Below are positions 43,515 to 52,249 of a stretch of DNA of 64,000 nt, in pieces. The position numbers were made by a program, and so were the translations under genes. The number at the start of each line of letters is the position of its first letter. Positions within the stretch are counted from its first letter, which is position 1. The stretch is taken from contig NC_011830.1 in NCBI RefSeq assembly GCF_000021925.1, forward strand, positions 3,259,001 through 3,323,000, in the 5' to 3' direction. The stretch comes from Desulfitobacterium hafniense DCB-2 (lineage in GTDB: Bacteria; Bacillota; Desulfitobacteriia; Desulfitobacteriales; Desulfitobacteriaceae). Below the pieces are notes generated by a model. That model made no database searches. It saw only the letters and a program-made list of their open reading frames with translations, and was not told where the DNA came from.

Positions 43515-44771
43515 TTATTTATATTGGTTTGCTAATCTCTTTTTAAGTCCATCAGCAACTTCCTGAGGATCCATGGGGCGTCTGGCAATGCCGGAATCTA
43601 TGGCTGCTTTAGCGACTGCGGCCGCTACTGCAGGAGCAACTTCCGGATTGAAGGTGCTGGGAATGATATAATCGGCACTGAGTTCTTCATCCTTGACAAT
43701 ACCGGCAATGGCATAGGCAGCAGCAACTTTCATAGCATCGTTGATATCGGTGGCCCGCACATCAATCGCTCCGCGGAACATTCCCGGGAAGGCCAGCACG
43801 TTATTGATCTGGTTGATCACGTCGGAGCGTCCGGTGGAAATAACTTTGGCACCGGCCTCAAACGCTCTTTCGATGGGCCAGATTTCCGGTATAGGATTAG
43901 CTTGGCAGAAGACGATGGGATCTTTAGCCATGGAACGGATCATGTCTTCATTGAGGACATTAGCCGCGGAAATTCCGATGAAGGCATCGGCACCGACCAA
44001 AGCACCAGCAAGATCACCGCTGAATTTCTCAGGATTGGTTGCTTTAGCGATTTCTTCTTTCCAAGGATTCATACCTACTGTACGACCTTCGTAAATCGCT
44101 CCTTTGGTATCGCACATGATCACGTTTTTCAAGCCCATGCTCATGAGAAGCTTAATGATCGCGATGCCCGCTGCGCCTGCACCATTAGCGACGACTTTAA
44201 TGTCTTCGATTTTCTTGCCTACGACCTTAAGTGCATTGACTAAACCGGCTAAAGTAACAACAGCTGTACCATGTTGGTCATCATGGAAAATCGGTCCTTT
44301 GAAAATACCGCGGGCTTTAAGTTTTTCTTCGATTTCAAAGCATTCGGGAGCTTTGATATCTTCTAAGTTAACACCACCAAAGGTAGGTGAGGTTAATTCA
44401 ACAATCTCGACAATTTTATCCACATCGGTTGTGTTTACGCAAAGAGGAAAGGCATCAACATCCCCAAAGGCTTTGAAGAGGAGTGATTTACCTTCCATAA
44501 CCGGCATAGAAGCCGCGGCACCCAGGTCACCGAGACCTAAAATAGCTGTTCCGTTGGAAACGATGCTGACATAGTTGGCGTGATTGGTGTAGATATCGAG
44601 GTTTTCCAGATCGGCAGCAATTTCCTTGACCGGTTCCGCAACGCCCGGAGAGTAAGCAAGGGTGAGATCATCCCGGTCCTGGGCCGGAACAGTAACACGA
44701 ACTTCCAGCTTGCCCGGTTGCACTTTGTGAAATTCTAAAGCTTCTTCACGCAGGTTTTTAATACGGCTCAT
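43515..44771 (-). CDS. Malic enzyme
   Basis: A 418-aa malate dehydrogenase (decarboxylating): malate + NAD(P)+ to pyruvate + CO2. The N-terminus has LAYSPGVAEPVKEIA and NGTAILGLGDLG; the Lys and Asp catalytic region is present (GVNLEDIKAPECFEIE, FHDDQHGT), and the NAD-binding site is VVANGAGAAGIAI. It belongs to the short bacterial class. Together with CitE-like and Suc-like proteins it gives a route between malyl-CoA and pyruvate. Confidence 0.96.
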   Translation of the reverse strand: MSRIKNLREEALEFHKVQPGKLEVRVTVPAQDRDDLTLAYSPGVAEPVKEIAADLENLDIYTNHANYVSIVSNGTAILGLGDLGAAASMPVMEGKSLLFKAFGDVDAFPLCVNTTDVDKIVEIVELTSPTFGGVNLEDIKAPECFEIEEKLKARGIFKGPIFHDDQHGTAVVTLAGLVNALKVVGKKIEDIKVVANGAGAAGIAIIKLLMSMGLKNVIMCDTKGAIYEGRTVGMNPWKEEIAKATNPEKFSGDLAGALVGADAFIGISAANVLNEDMIRSMAKDPIVFCQANPIPEIWPIERAFEAGAKVISTGRSDVINQINNVLAFPGMFRGAIDVRATDINDAMKVAAAYAIAGIVKDEELSADYIIPSTFNPEVAPAVAAAVAKAAIDSGIARRPMDPQEVADGLKKRLANQYK

Positions 44772-44884
44772 TCAGACATCCCCTCTCATTTTCGGTTAAA
44801 GGATAGTATATGTTTTACCTGAAAATGTATGACAAATCAGCAACGCTTACATATAATGAAACGGTGTTTCGCAGTTCTTCAATA

Positions 44885-44917
44885 TAGGCGGCCGCTTCCT
44901 GAGAAGCGACCCGCCCT
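44885..44917. other. Hairpin between citE-like and malic enzyme genes
   Basis: Nested stem TAGGCGG/CCGCC(C)TA with CGCTTC/GAAGCG inside. No U-tract, so more likely an mRNA processing or stability element than a terminator. Confidence 0.55.
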
Positions 44918-44955
44918 ATTCAAATCTACGCTTGAAACAGCATGTTTATGACGGC

Positions 44956-45843
44956 TTATTTGCCGGCGGTTTTAGCATCAATTTCAGCTTGAGAAGCTAA
45001 GATATCTTTGGCATTGAGATAAACGGGGGTATCAACCATTTTTCCATTTAAGGAAACGGCAGCTTTGCCTTTGGCCAGACCTTCTTCTTCAAAGACTTTT
45101 ACGACGTCATTTGCCCATTTAACATCGGCAGGATCCGGAGCATACATTCTGTTGGAAGGTTCAACTTGTCCTGGATGAATGATCATACGGCCTTCATAAC
45201 CCATTTGCTTACCTTCGGCAACGTTCTTTTCAAAGGCAGGGATATTGGCATAATCAACGAAAGGAGCGTCGATAGCAACGATTCCGGCAGCACGGCAGGC
45301 TACGCCCACTTTTGCACGGCCATATTGCTGTTCAACAGCTTCATTAGTGATTTTGACGCGCATGTCACGGCAATAGTCAACAGCACCAAAGATAGCATTG
45401 ACATTGCGCTTGCTGGCTAAGCAGCATTCTTCAGCGTGGGCAATACCTTTAGCTGTTTCCAGAAGCATGGAGATTTTTACAGTTCCGACAGGAATTCCGC
45501 GGCGCATTTCCAGCTCTTCCAGTTTCCACTCCAGACGTTGTACGTCTGCGGCACAACCGGTTTTTGCCAAGGTAACGCCATTGAGGCCAGGCCAAACGAT
45601 GGCTTCCAGGTCATCATTGGTTAAGCCGGTTTCCCAGTTATTGATACGGACAAATACTTGGGCGCCACCTTTGGCACCATATTCTAAATTCTCTCTTACG
45701 ATCTGACGAGCTGTTTCTTTTTCCGCGGGTGGTACAGCATCCTCTAAATCGAAGGTAATGATGTCGGCAGGAATTTCAGGTGCTTTAGCCACCATTTTAG
45801 GATTGTTTCCGGGAATGTACATAACGGATCTCATAACAGCCAT
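44956..45843 (-). CDS. CitE/malyl-CoA lyase-like aldolase
   Basis: A 295-aa HpcH/HpaI-type TIM barrel: MRSVMYIPGNNPKMV, FDLEDAVPPAEK (metal-binding Asp/Glu), VRINNWET, LLETAKGIAHAEE and GYEGRMIIHPGQ. CitE and malyl-/citramalyl-CoA lyases share this fold. No CitD or CitF gene is present, so it is not a citrate lyase subunit. Position between succinyl-CoA-synthetase-like genes and a malic enzyme favours malyl-CoA cleavage or formation (glyoxylate + acetyl-CoA). Substrate specificity is inferred. Confidence 0.82.
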   Translation of the reverse strand: MAVMRSVMYIPGNNPKMVAKAPEIPADIITFDLEDAVPPAEKETARQIVRENLEYGAKGGAQVFVRINNWETGLTNDDLEAIVWPGLNGVTLAKTGCAADVQRLEWKLEELEMRRGIPVGTVKISMLLETAKGIAHAEECCLASKRNVNAIFGAVDYCRDMRVKITNEAVEQQYGRAKVGVACRAAGIVAIDAPFVDYANIPAFEKNVAEGKQMGYEGRMIIHPGQVEPSNRMYAPDPADVKWANDVVKVFEEEGLAKGKAAVSLNGKMVDTPVYLNAKDILASQAEIDAKTAGK

Positions 45844-45936
45844 GGTAGATATACCCCCTAATAATTTAATAATATTTCTAAGAGCATTTGCTCCTAGTTG
45901 CGAAGTGAATCAATAGATGCCCGCCAGTTATTTGAT

Positions 45937-46058
45937 GGTTATTCGATGGCTGACCGCCACTGAATCAGAACGCCACTCAGTGACGCTAAGTCATCGAATA
46001 ACCGACTTTATGTTTTCCATTCTGGTATAGACGAAGCTATCCCGTCTATACCAGAATG
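45937..46058. other. Two hairpins between sucD-like and citE-like genes
   Basis: A perfect 12-bp pair (GGTTATTCGATG at 45937-45948 with 45992-46003) encloses smaller stems, and a perfect 16-bp pair (46018-46033 with 46043-46058) follows with a 9-nt loop. No U-tract. They probably set relative mRNA stability or terminate poorly. The 237-bp gap holds no ORF of note. Confidence 0.7.
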
Positions 46059-46080
46059 ATTGGAGGTAAATAATCCGACC

Positions 46081-46977
46081 TTATTTACCCAGCTTTTCCT
46101 TAAGGATCAACGGAATGTCTGTCGGTCTTTCCGCTACAAAGCCACCAGCTTTGGTGATCGCTTCCATCTTGCTCTTGGCCGAACCGCGTCCACGCTCAAC
46201 GATATTGGAGGCATGGGAGAAGCGTTGACCTTCCGGCGCCCAAGCACCAGCTACATAGATGACAAAAGGCTTTGTGAATTTACCAGCGGCGATCACTTCC
46301 GCACATTCTTCTTCCTGGGTGCCGCCGATTTCTGCGTAGACAGCCACGCCATGAGTATCGGGATCTTCCTCGAAGAAGGGTAACAGATCGGCCATGGAGG
46401 TGCCAAGCACCGGCTCTGTTCCGGTATGAATAACGGTGCTGACTCCGAAGCCGCCTTCTCTCAGTACCCACGGAATGGTACCTGATTGACCGCCACTGCG
46501 TGAAAAGACACCGATATGACCTTTTTGGAAGAACTTATTAGCCCACTCCACGTTGCCGCCCAGCCAGCCGACGACAGCTTCTCCCGGAGTGAGGATACCA
46601 ATGGAACCCGGTCCAATCAATCTTGAACCTTTCCCTTTCGCATAGGCGATCATTTCCATAATGTCATGAATAGGAGTACCTTCCACACAAGGAATAATGT
46701 TCTTAACCCCTGCGTCGGCAGCTTCCATAACAGCTGTCTTTAAAGCGCTTCCCGGTACGAAGATAACACTGAAATCAATGTCACCCTGTTCGCGGACAAT
46801 CTCCTTGACGGTATTGAACACCGGAACACCGTGAACCTCTTGCCCCATTTTTCCGGGACTTGTGCCGCCGATCAGATTCGTACCATAGTCTTTCATATAT
46901 TTTGTCCGCACCGAGCCTTCTCGTCCGGTAATTCCCTGGACAACCACTTTGGTCTCTTTGTTGATCAAAATGCCCAT
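46081..46977 (-). CDS. sucD: Succinyl-CoA synthetase alpha-like (possible malate-CoA ligase)
   Basis: 298 aa with the CoA-binding Rossmann domain (VVVQGITGREGSVRTKYM, GGTSPGKMGQEVHGVPVF) and the ligase domain. The active-site His that becomes phosphorylated lies in RFSHASNIVERG. The GPGSIGILTPGE segment is typical. Sequence departs from standard SucD around SRSGGQSGTIPWVL. With the citE-like gene next door, the pair could be malate thiokinase (MtkAB-like). Confidence 0.87.
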   Translation of the reverse strand: MGILINKETKVVVQGITGREGSVRTKYMKDYGTNLIGGTSPGKMGQEVHGVPVFNTVKEIVREQGDIDFSVIFVPGSALKTAVMEAADAGVKNIIPCVEGTPIHDIMEMIAYAKGKGSRLIGPGSIGILTPGEAVVGWLGGNVEWANKFFQKGHIGVFSRSGGQSGTIPWVLREGGFGVSTVIHTGTEPVLGTSMADLLPFFEEDPDTHGVAVYAEIGGTQEEECAEVIAAGKFTKPFVIYVAGAWAPEGQRFSHASNIVERGRGSAKSKMEAITKAGGFVAERPTDIPLILKEKLGK

Positions 46978-47056
46978 TCTTATCCCTCATTTAAACAAAT
47001 TGCTGGTTTACCCAGTGTAACCTATCTATGCGTTAGTCTTTCAATCGATCCTGTGA

Positions 47057-47344
47057 TTATGCGCGTTTTGCCAAGTATGCGTCCAGACCGGCTACAGGAA
47101 CTTCAATGGAGATGGCATCCTTGCCGCGGAATTTACAAGCAAATTCACAGGCCAGACATTCTGTGCCGAGACGAAGAACTTCTTCCTCAGTCCGGTGAGC
47201 CACTGAAGCTCTGCCTTGATCATCTATGCCCAACAAACCTCTCGCATACTTTTTGCAGGCGTCTGCACATGCTTTTGTTTCGCACGCATCACACTTGCTG
47301 GTATCGATTGTGATTTTGCAACTTTTTTCAGCGAATTCCAGCAC
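47057..47344 (-). CDS. Small Cys-rich, ferredoxin-like protein between ligase subunits
   Basis: 95 aa with two groups of Cys: C-x2-C-x4-C-x3-C (CDACETKACADAC) and C-x2-C-x3-C (CLACEFAC) plus an N-terminal Cys, near but not equal to 2[4Fe-4S] ferredoxin spacing. It lies between sucC-like and sucD-like genes (9 bp after sucC, 79 bp before sucD). An electron carrier or structural Fe-S subunit in a ligase complex is possible. I know of no such subunit in succinyl-CoA synthetase. Confidence 0.82.
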   Translation of the reverse strand: MLEFAEKSCKITIDTSKCDACETKACADACKKYARGLLGIDDQGRASVAHRTEEEVLRLGTECLACEFACKFRGKDAISIEVPVAGLDAYLAKRA

Positions 47345-47353
47345 GTTATTTCC

Positions 47354-48631
47354 CTACTTTCCTTGAGCTTCTTTCTCAGCCCGATAGTCTTTGCTCAGAG
47401 CTAAAAGTCTTTCACCAATGAACTTCGTATCGGTTACATATTCTTTGCCGTAAATCTCAATTCTCTTTCCAGGTCCATCGCTGGTCATCAGATCAGCCAG
47501 TCCGGTTTTGAGAATTTCCAAAGATTCATCTTCCCGGTTGCCGCAAAGCAGGAGCACACAAGGCAATCCTGGTTTTTGAGTGGGGAGGATTTCACGAAGC
47601 ACTTTGACTATAGCATGAGCATGATGCCATTGTTCCTGGTTGGCCATCATAAAGCCCCCAAGTAGGTAGCCGTCAATATTGGGCTGGGAAAGCACCGATT
47701 TGGCAACGCGATAAATTTTGGAAGCTACGGGGTTGCCGCTGGTGTCGGCATAGTTGGCCGGCTTCAGACCTACTTGATTAAGAGCATCCAAGCCCATCAT
47801 CGCCGAACCGCCGCCGATGGGATGATAGCCAACATATCCGGGGCTGACTTCATCGTATCCCATATTCATAAGGAAGCCTGTGCCACGGGCATCGGTTTCC
47901 TCAATGCTCCAGCCGATGTAGTCCAACTCTGTGGGCTCACCAGGCAGGTCGCGGGCGATGTCAAAGCCGAACTCGGGATGACGGCCTACGGAACTGTTGT
48001 CGATTTCCATCTTGCAGTCGGCACAGATGAGATTGCCATTCCCTGTCATAACGAAGGGGTTGATCTCAAGGGTCATACAGTCGTATTTCTTATAAGTTTG
48101 AGAAAGTTTCGTCAAAAATTTAGCAAACTTCGTTAATTCTTCCGGAGCTATTCCTGCTTTAGCAGCCAAATCTACCGCATCATAAGTCTGCAGTCCATTG
48201 ATGGGGTCCACATTGATCTTCAGTAATTTGTCTTCCGGGACACTTTCAATATCCATACCGCCCTCAACGCTGAACATAAGCATTGGTGAACGGGCTTCCT
48301 TTGCTCCGTTAACGACAAAGGAGCAATAGAACTCTTTTTTGATATCCAATTTTTCTTCCACAAGAACTTTGCGCACCGGTAAGCCTTTTACTGTTTTGGA
48401 GAGAATTTCAGCAGCAGCTGCTGCTGCCTCATCGGGAGTGTTAACCAGTTTAACAATCCCAGCTTTACCACGACCACCCGCTTGTACCTGACCTTTTACC
48501 GCAACAGGACCGCCAATCCATTCAGCGGCTTCCCTTGCTTCTTCGGGGGTCGATGCCGGACGACCCTTAGGTACCGGCATTCCTGCTTTTGCAAGCCATT
48601 CTTTACCTTGATACTCTAGAAATCTTGCCAT
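47354..48631 (-). CDS. sucC: Succinyl-CoA synthetase beta-like (possible malate-CoA ligase)
   Basis: 425 aa, longer than standard SucC (near 388). The ATP-grasp start (MARFLEYQGKEWLAKAGMPVPKG, AVKGQVQAGGRGKAGIV), Mg-binding ELDY and CADCKMEIDNS segments, and a CoA-ligase domain with GGGSAMMGLDAL are present. It forms a complex with the alpha subunit to make CoA esters with ATP formation. First gene of the minus-strand cluster, behind a clear sigma-A promoter. Confidence 0.87.
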   Translation of the reverse strand: MARFLEYQGKEWLAKAGMPVPKGRPASTPEEAREAAEWIGGPVAVKGQVQAGGRGKAGIVKLVNTPDEAAAAAAEILSKTVKGLPVRKVLVEEKLDIKKEFYCSFVVNGAKEARSPMLMFSVEGGMDIESVPEDKLLKINVDPINGLQTYDAVDLAAKAGIAPEELTKFAKFLTKLSQTYKKYDCMTLEINPFVMTGNGNLICADCKMEIDNSSVGRHPEFGFDIARDLPGEPTELDYIGWSIEETDARGTGFLMNMGYDEVSPGYVGYHPIGGGSAMMGLDALNQVGLKPANYADTSGNPVASKIYRVAKSVLSQPNIDGYLLGGFMMANQEQWHHAHAIVKVLREILPTQKPGLPCVLLLCGNREDESLEILKTGLADLMTSDGPGKRIEIYGKEYVTDTKFIGERLLALSKDYRAEKEAQGK

Positions 48632-48824
48632 GCATAAATCCCTTCCATACTGTTTTTTCTGTACCAGAGACGTTTTTTACCTGACTAAAGAAGTCTCTCA
48701 CCCCTTCCCTTGACTCTACTTTAAATCAATGATTTTAGGTTGAGCACCATGGATAGGATAAGGAATACAAAGGTTTGTTGTTTCACATGTCGAAACTCAG
48801 TTTCATTATTCTTTGTATAATCTT

Positions 48825-48853
48825 ATTATCTATGGAACAGGTCCTTTAGTCAA
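48825..48853 (-). promoter_or_regulatory. Sigma-A promoter of the suc-like cluster
   Basis: Minus strand: -35 TTGACT (complement of 48848-48853), a 17-bp spacer and -10 GATAAT (complement of 48825-48830). Leader of about 187 nt. A near-palindrome GTTTCACATGTCGAAAC lies about 30 bases downstream of the -10 (48780-48796), a possible regulator site. The rest of 48632-49133 shows nothing else. Confidence 0.8.
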
Positions 48854-49133
48854 CCTTTTTGTGCATAAATTAGATAAGATAATCTATTGCGAATATTTAG
48901 AACTCTTCTTTCGTAATGGGTTATCTGTTTCATTTTAATAAAACTACGTTTTACCATTCAAAACATTAATTATTTATTTCTATATTCTTTACCAAAATCC
49001 TGCAAAGAAATCAAAAAATTATTATACCTCCTGAAGGTCAGACCATTAAAAGAGATCATCATCCCAAGTATCATATTGCATGAACCAGGCTCATATAATT
49101 CACCATAGATTGTCTGATATCAGGAGGTTATGC

Positions 49134-49892
49134 ATGCGTCAAATCCAATATGATTTGGAAATCATCTATGTCTATAAACTTTATTACTTCTTCTCTTTGC
49201 TTATCTTCATTTGCCCGACCAGTCTCATCTTAGGCTGGCGCTTTGGCCAAATGCTCGGGCTCTTGATCTTTATCCTCGGTTTTCTTCTTGCCTATTTTTT
49301 AATGATGCACAAAAAAAGTTTTCCCACCCCGGACAAAAAGATCACTGCCCGCAAAATGGCAAAGGAAATCACTCAGGATTCCACACCCTTAGCAATTTCC
49401 CATTTTTCCAGTCAACTTTATTTTTATTTTAATGAAAAGAGGCAGGCTATCGCTTTATTGGAAAAATACCAAAACACCCATGATCCCCTTTTGTGTGCAA
49501 CCCTTGCCGACATTCTCCTGCGTGAGGGCCGCCCCAGGCATGCCTTAAGGATAGTTCATGATAACCCTCACCATACTTCAGATCCGCTTCTGCTTTGTGT
49601 GCTGGGCCATATACTGCGGCAGATGAATGAATGGCAGGCTGCCATTAGGATTTACGAACTAAGCCTGGCTCTATCCAAAAAATCCGGGTTTCCCTGCAAT
49701 GGCGCTAATCGGTTCACTCAGTTTCTGCTCACCTTAAGTTACACTGCCACGATTCATCATTCTCTTGGCGATTGTTATCTCATTTTGAAGAATTACTCCC
49801 AAGCGAAAAAGCACTACTTATTGGGGAATATTCGTATCTTTGATGTTTCTCTTTGGCGAACCGGCAAGGTCCCCACGACTCATACGGCATAA
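49134..49892 (+). CDS. Membrane-anchored TPR-like protein
   Basis: 252 aa from ATG 49134 with CAGGAGG upstream. Two hydrophobic segments (about residues 16-33 and 39-57) anchor the protein. The C-terminal 180 residues are helical repeats of TPR type (AIALLEKYQNTHDP, LCATLADILLREGRPRHAL, AIRIYELSLALSKK, LGDCYLILKNYSQAKKHYL). Probably a scaffold protein; the partner is unknown. No neighbour is co-oriented. Confidence 0.75.
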   Translation: MRQIQYDLEIIYVYKLYYFFSLLIFICPTSLILGWRFGQMLGLLIFILGFLLAYFLMMHKKSFPTPDKKITARKMAKEITQDSTPLAISHFSSQLYFYFNEKRQAIALLEKYQNTHDPLLCATLADILLREGRPRHALRIVHDNPHHTSDPLLLCVLGHILRQMNEWQAAIRIYELSLALSKKSGFPCNGANRFTQFLLTLSYTATIHHSLGDCYLILKNYSQAKKHYLLGNIRIFDVSLWRTGKVPTTHTA

Positions 49893-50074
49893 ATTTACAC
49901 AAAAACACTATTTTTCATCATTCTTTATCTAATTAAACGGCTTGTTCTCTCCTAATTACAACATTTTTTACGGAAGGAATTTTTTATAATAGAGACAACT
50001 TAAGATAATACAGATTTCTCTAAAATATTTTTTCTTTGTCAAATAGAATAAGTAATAGGAAGGTGAAATGGGTT

Positions 50075-50293
50075 ATGTTGTCATCTCATGAGGATGCCCT
50101 GGAATTTATTCGTGAATTTGAGTCTTCTTGCCGAGAGGTTTTGATTGCTCAGGGTACTAGTGAACATGATTTAGCCACTGCTTACCTTGAGTTACAATGG
50201 AAATTTCTGCGCATGATACTCGACGACAGTGGAACCTTGTCACACCGCTCCGCCCGGGGAATTTGCCACAGCAAATCCTCTTCGATTGCCTGA
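50075..50293 (+). CDS. Small hypothetical protein (72 aa)
   Basis: Has AGGAAGGTGA nine bases before the ATG. It is polar and helical (DALEFIREFESSCREVLIAQG), and its last 15 residues are encoded by a GC-rich hairpin sequence (GAATTTGC-CACA-GCAAATC), perhaps a repeat captured at the 3' end. Overlaps no other gene and ends one base before the opposite acetyltransferase stop. Confidence 0.55.
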   Translation: MLSSHEDALEFIREFESSCREVLIAQGTSEHDLATAYLELQWKFLRMILDDSGTLSHRSARGICHSKSSSIA

Positions 50294-50746
50294 TTACAGG
50301 TTCAGCATCATGGCATTTTCATCACAGTTAGGGAACTTTACACAATGGATGCAATCTTTCCATACTTTATGGGGCATATCTTCTTTATTGATCATAATAA
50401 AACCGCAGCGTTCAAAAAAACCAGGTTGATAGGTCAGGGTAAACACTCTGGGGCAAAGGATGGTTCGGGCATCAGCCAGCAAAGCATTAACGAGGCTTCT
50501 GCCTACCCCTTGCCCCTGATACTCTTCCAACACGGCAAGAGTCCGTATCTCCGCCAGATCATCCCAGATAATATGCAGAGCGCCTATGCCGATGATTCTA
50601 TCCTGTTCTTCGACCACCAGGAATTCTCTAAGGCCTTCATAGAGTGAGTTCCGTGACCGCGGCAGCATCAGCCCCTGGTCGGCAAAATGGTTAACGAGTG
50701 ACATCATCGCTTCTACGTCTGGTAATTTTGCTCTTCTTAAGTTCAT
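50294..50746 (-). CDS. GNAT acetyltransferase, N-acetylglutamate synthase-like
   Basis: A 150-aa single GNAT domain with acetyl-CoA motif VLEEYQGQGVGRSLV and a C-terminal CIHCVKFPNCDENAM segment typical of clostridial short ArgA-like proteins. ATG 50746 follows GGAGG; the in-frame ATG at 50761 is upstream. It would catalyse glutamate acetylation at the start of arginine synthesis if the assignment holds, but no other arginine gene is near. Confidence 0.85.
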   Translation of the reverse strand: MNLRRAKLPDVEAMMSLVNHFADQGLMLPRSRNSLYEGLREFLVVEEQDRIIGIGALHIIWDDLAEIRTLAVLEEYQGQGVGRSLVNALLADARTILCPRVFTLTYQPGFFERCGFIMINKEDMPHKVWKDCIHCVKFPNCDENAMMLNL

Positions 50747-50858
50747 AGCGTGTTCCTCCATACAATTTGTATAATTATACAACACATTCAATATTTATTA
50801 CAGAACTTTTTTAATTGCTTTCAACAGAAACCAACCAAAATGGCTTCGCCATAGCATA

Positions 50859-50905
50859 AGTGCAGAACCCCCTGATGTTTATCGGTACACAGGGGGTTCT
50901 GCACT
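50859..50905. terminator. Strong 16-bp hairpin
   Basis: Perfect inverted repeat AGTGCAGAACCCCCTG with its complement, 15-nt loop. Lies 32 bp past the stop of the 411-aa minus-strand ORF, with a weak T-rich end. Confidence 0.75.
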
Positions 50906-50937
50906 GTTATTAGTAGCCTTCAGAGTTCTACGAACTC

Positions 50938-52173
50938 CTAAGAATACTCATCAATGATTCTTTCCCGGTAGGGGGCACTCCGGCAAACCAGCTCGTTAAG
51001 GCCCTCTGCTTGCCAATCATTGGGCAAAATCCATACCTGATATCTCTCCGGATACTTTAGCCAGGAAAGCCACAATCTCAGTTCTTCTTCAAAGTCTTTT
51101 AAGGTAAGCCAATGAATCTGCATATCCCAGGCCGTGTTGGCTTTGGTTTTATCAAGATGAAGCAAGGTACTCTTTTCCAAAACGCTGGACAGCAGAATCG
51201 CTTGACTGGCCTGTGTCAACGGTTTATCCAGGATGGGACAGATGACACTGATTTGGCCGTTTCCTTCGAAATAATGCCATTGACCCAAATCCGCTATCCA
51301 GGATTCACTTCGATCTTTAGGCAGCCATGGCCAATCTTTGGGGGAACCCCATAAGGAGGAAAGTATCCCGCCCCCTTGATAAAGCCATAAAGAGAGTTGA
51401 TCTTTCGGCTTAAGCTGTCCTTTGCGCTCCTTCTCCTCTAAATCATCCAAGATTGTCAGGATTGCTGTACAGAATTCGCTGTTCAATTCCCCTGAAGCAT
51501 CCACCCAGCCTTGACGCAGAAGGGACTGAGCCTTTTCATCATGTTTCAATCCCTTGAGCTTCGTTGTCAGTTCAAATTTCTTTCCCTTGCGTTTAATCTC
51601 AGCAATCTCGATGTTTCCCCACAGATAGGAAATAGTCAGGGGTTTTAGCTCGCAGCGCACTCCCCGTTGGGCAAGTTTATCAAAAAATCCTTTCACCACA
51701 AAGAGTTGGTGCTGGGCTACCGGGTTTAATTCCTGCCTCCATTTCAACCAGTTGGGTCGGCGTTCTCCAACCGCAATCCGCTTCTGACCACCTGACGGTG
51801 CTTCAGGTATCAAATAGAGACTGGGGGATAAGCGCTCCCGCCAATACACAGCCTTGGCATTGATGAGTCCTCCCATTTTTGCTAAAGCATGCAATAGAAA
51901 AGGTGAAAAATCAGGTGCAATAAAATATATGACCGTTCGTGCCCCATTGCTCAAACGGTTCGCCCAAAGCATGCCGGCTAATAAAAACTCCTCTTCTTTC
52001 GGCAGGATTCGGCTGGCCACGATGCCAACCCGCAATGCAGTCTCCCCGCCAACGAAATAACTATACTGCTGTGGCAGGCGCAAATCTTTTCTTTTTTCGG
52101 CAGGGCACTCCTGCCAGTTTTGGGCAATAAAAACATCCGGATGCTGCTCCCAGATTTCAAGCCAATTATTCAC
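50938..52173 (-). CDS. Unknown protein (411 aa)
   Basis: A 411-aa soluble protein rich in Trp, Leu and charged residues, mixed alpha/beta, with a middle region of Lys/Glu-rich helices (LDDLEEKERKGQLKPKDQ) and no signal peptide or membrane helix. GGGAGGAT precedes the ATG. I do not recognise the family; no motif suggests a catalytic site. It lies downstream of the TetR/peptidase pair on the same strand, 76 bp away. Confidence 0.72.
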   Translation of the reverse strand: MNNWLEIWEQHPDVFIAQNWQECPAEKRKDLRLPQQYSYFVGGETALRVGIVASRILPKEEEFLLAGMLWANRLSNGARTVIYFIAPDFSPFLLHALAKMGGLINAKAVYWRERLSPSLYLIPEAPSGGQKRIAVGERRPNWLKWRQELNPVAQHQLFVVKGFFDKLAQRGVRCELKPLTISYLWGNIEIAEIKRKGKKFELTTKLKGLKHDEKAQSLLRQGWVDASGELNSEFCTAILTILDDLEEKERKGQLKPKDQLSLWLYQGGGILSSLWGSPKDWPWLPKDRSESWIADLGQWHYFEGNGQISVICPILDKPLTQASQAILLSSVLEKSTLLHLDKTKANTAWDMQIHWLTLKDFEEELRLWLSWLKYPERYQVWILPNDWQAEGLNELVCRSAPYRERIIDEYS

Positions 52174-52249
52174 AATGATCCTCCCTTAACTTTTGTCACA
52201 CTACATATTTACGCACAAACCAGGAATATCATGCCATCTTCAGGAGAAA

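Noticed and set aside
45001..46060. Short hydrophilic ORFs on the + strand opposite citE-like and sucD-like genes.
   Set aside because: They follow the codon structure of the minus-strand genes and lack ribosome sites.
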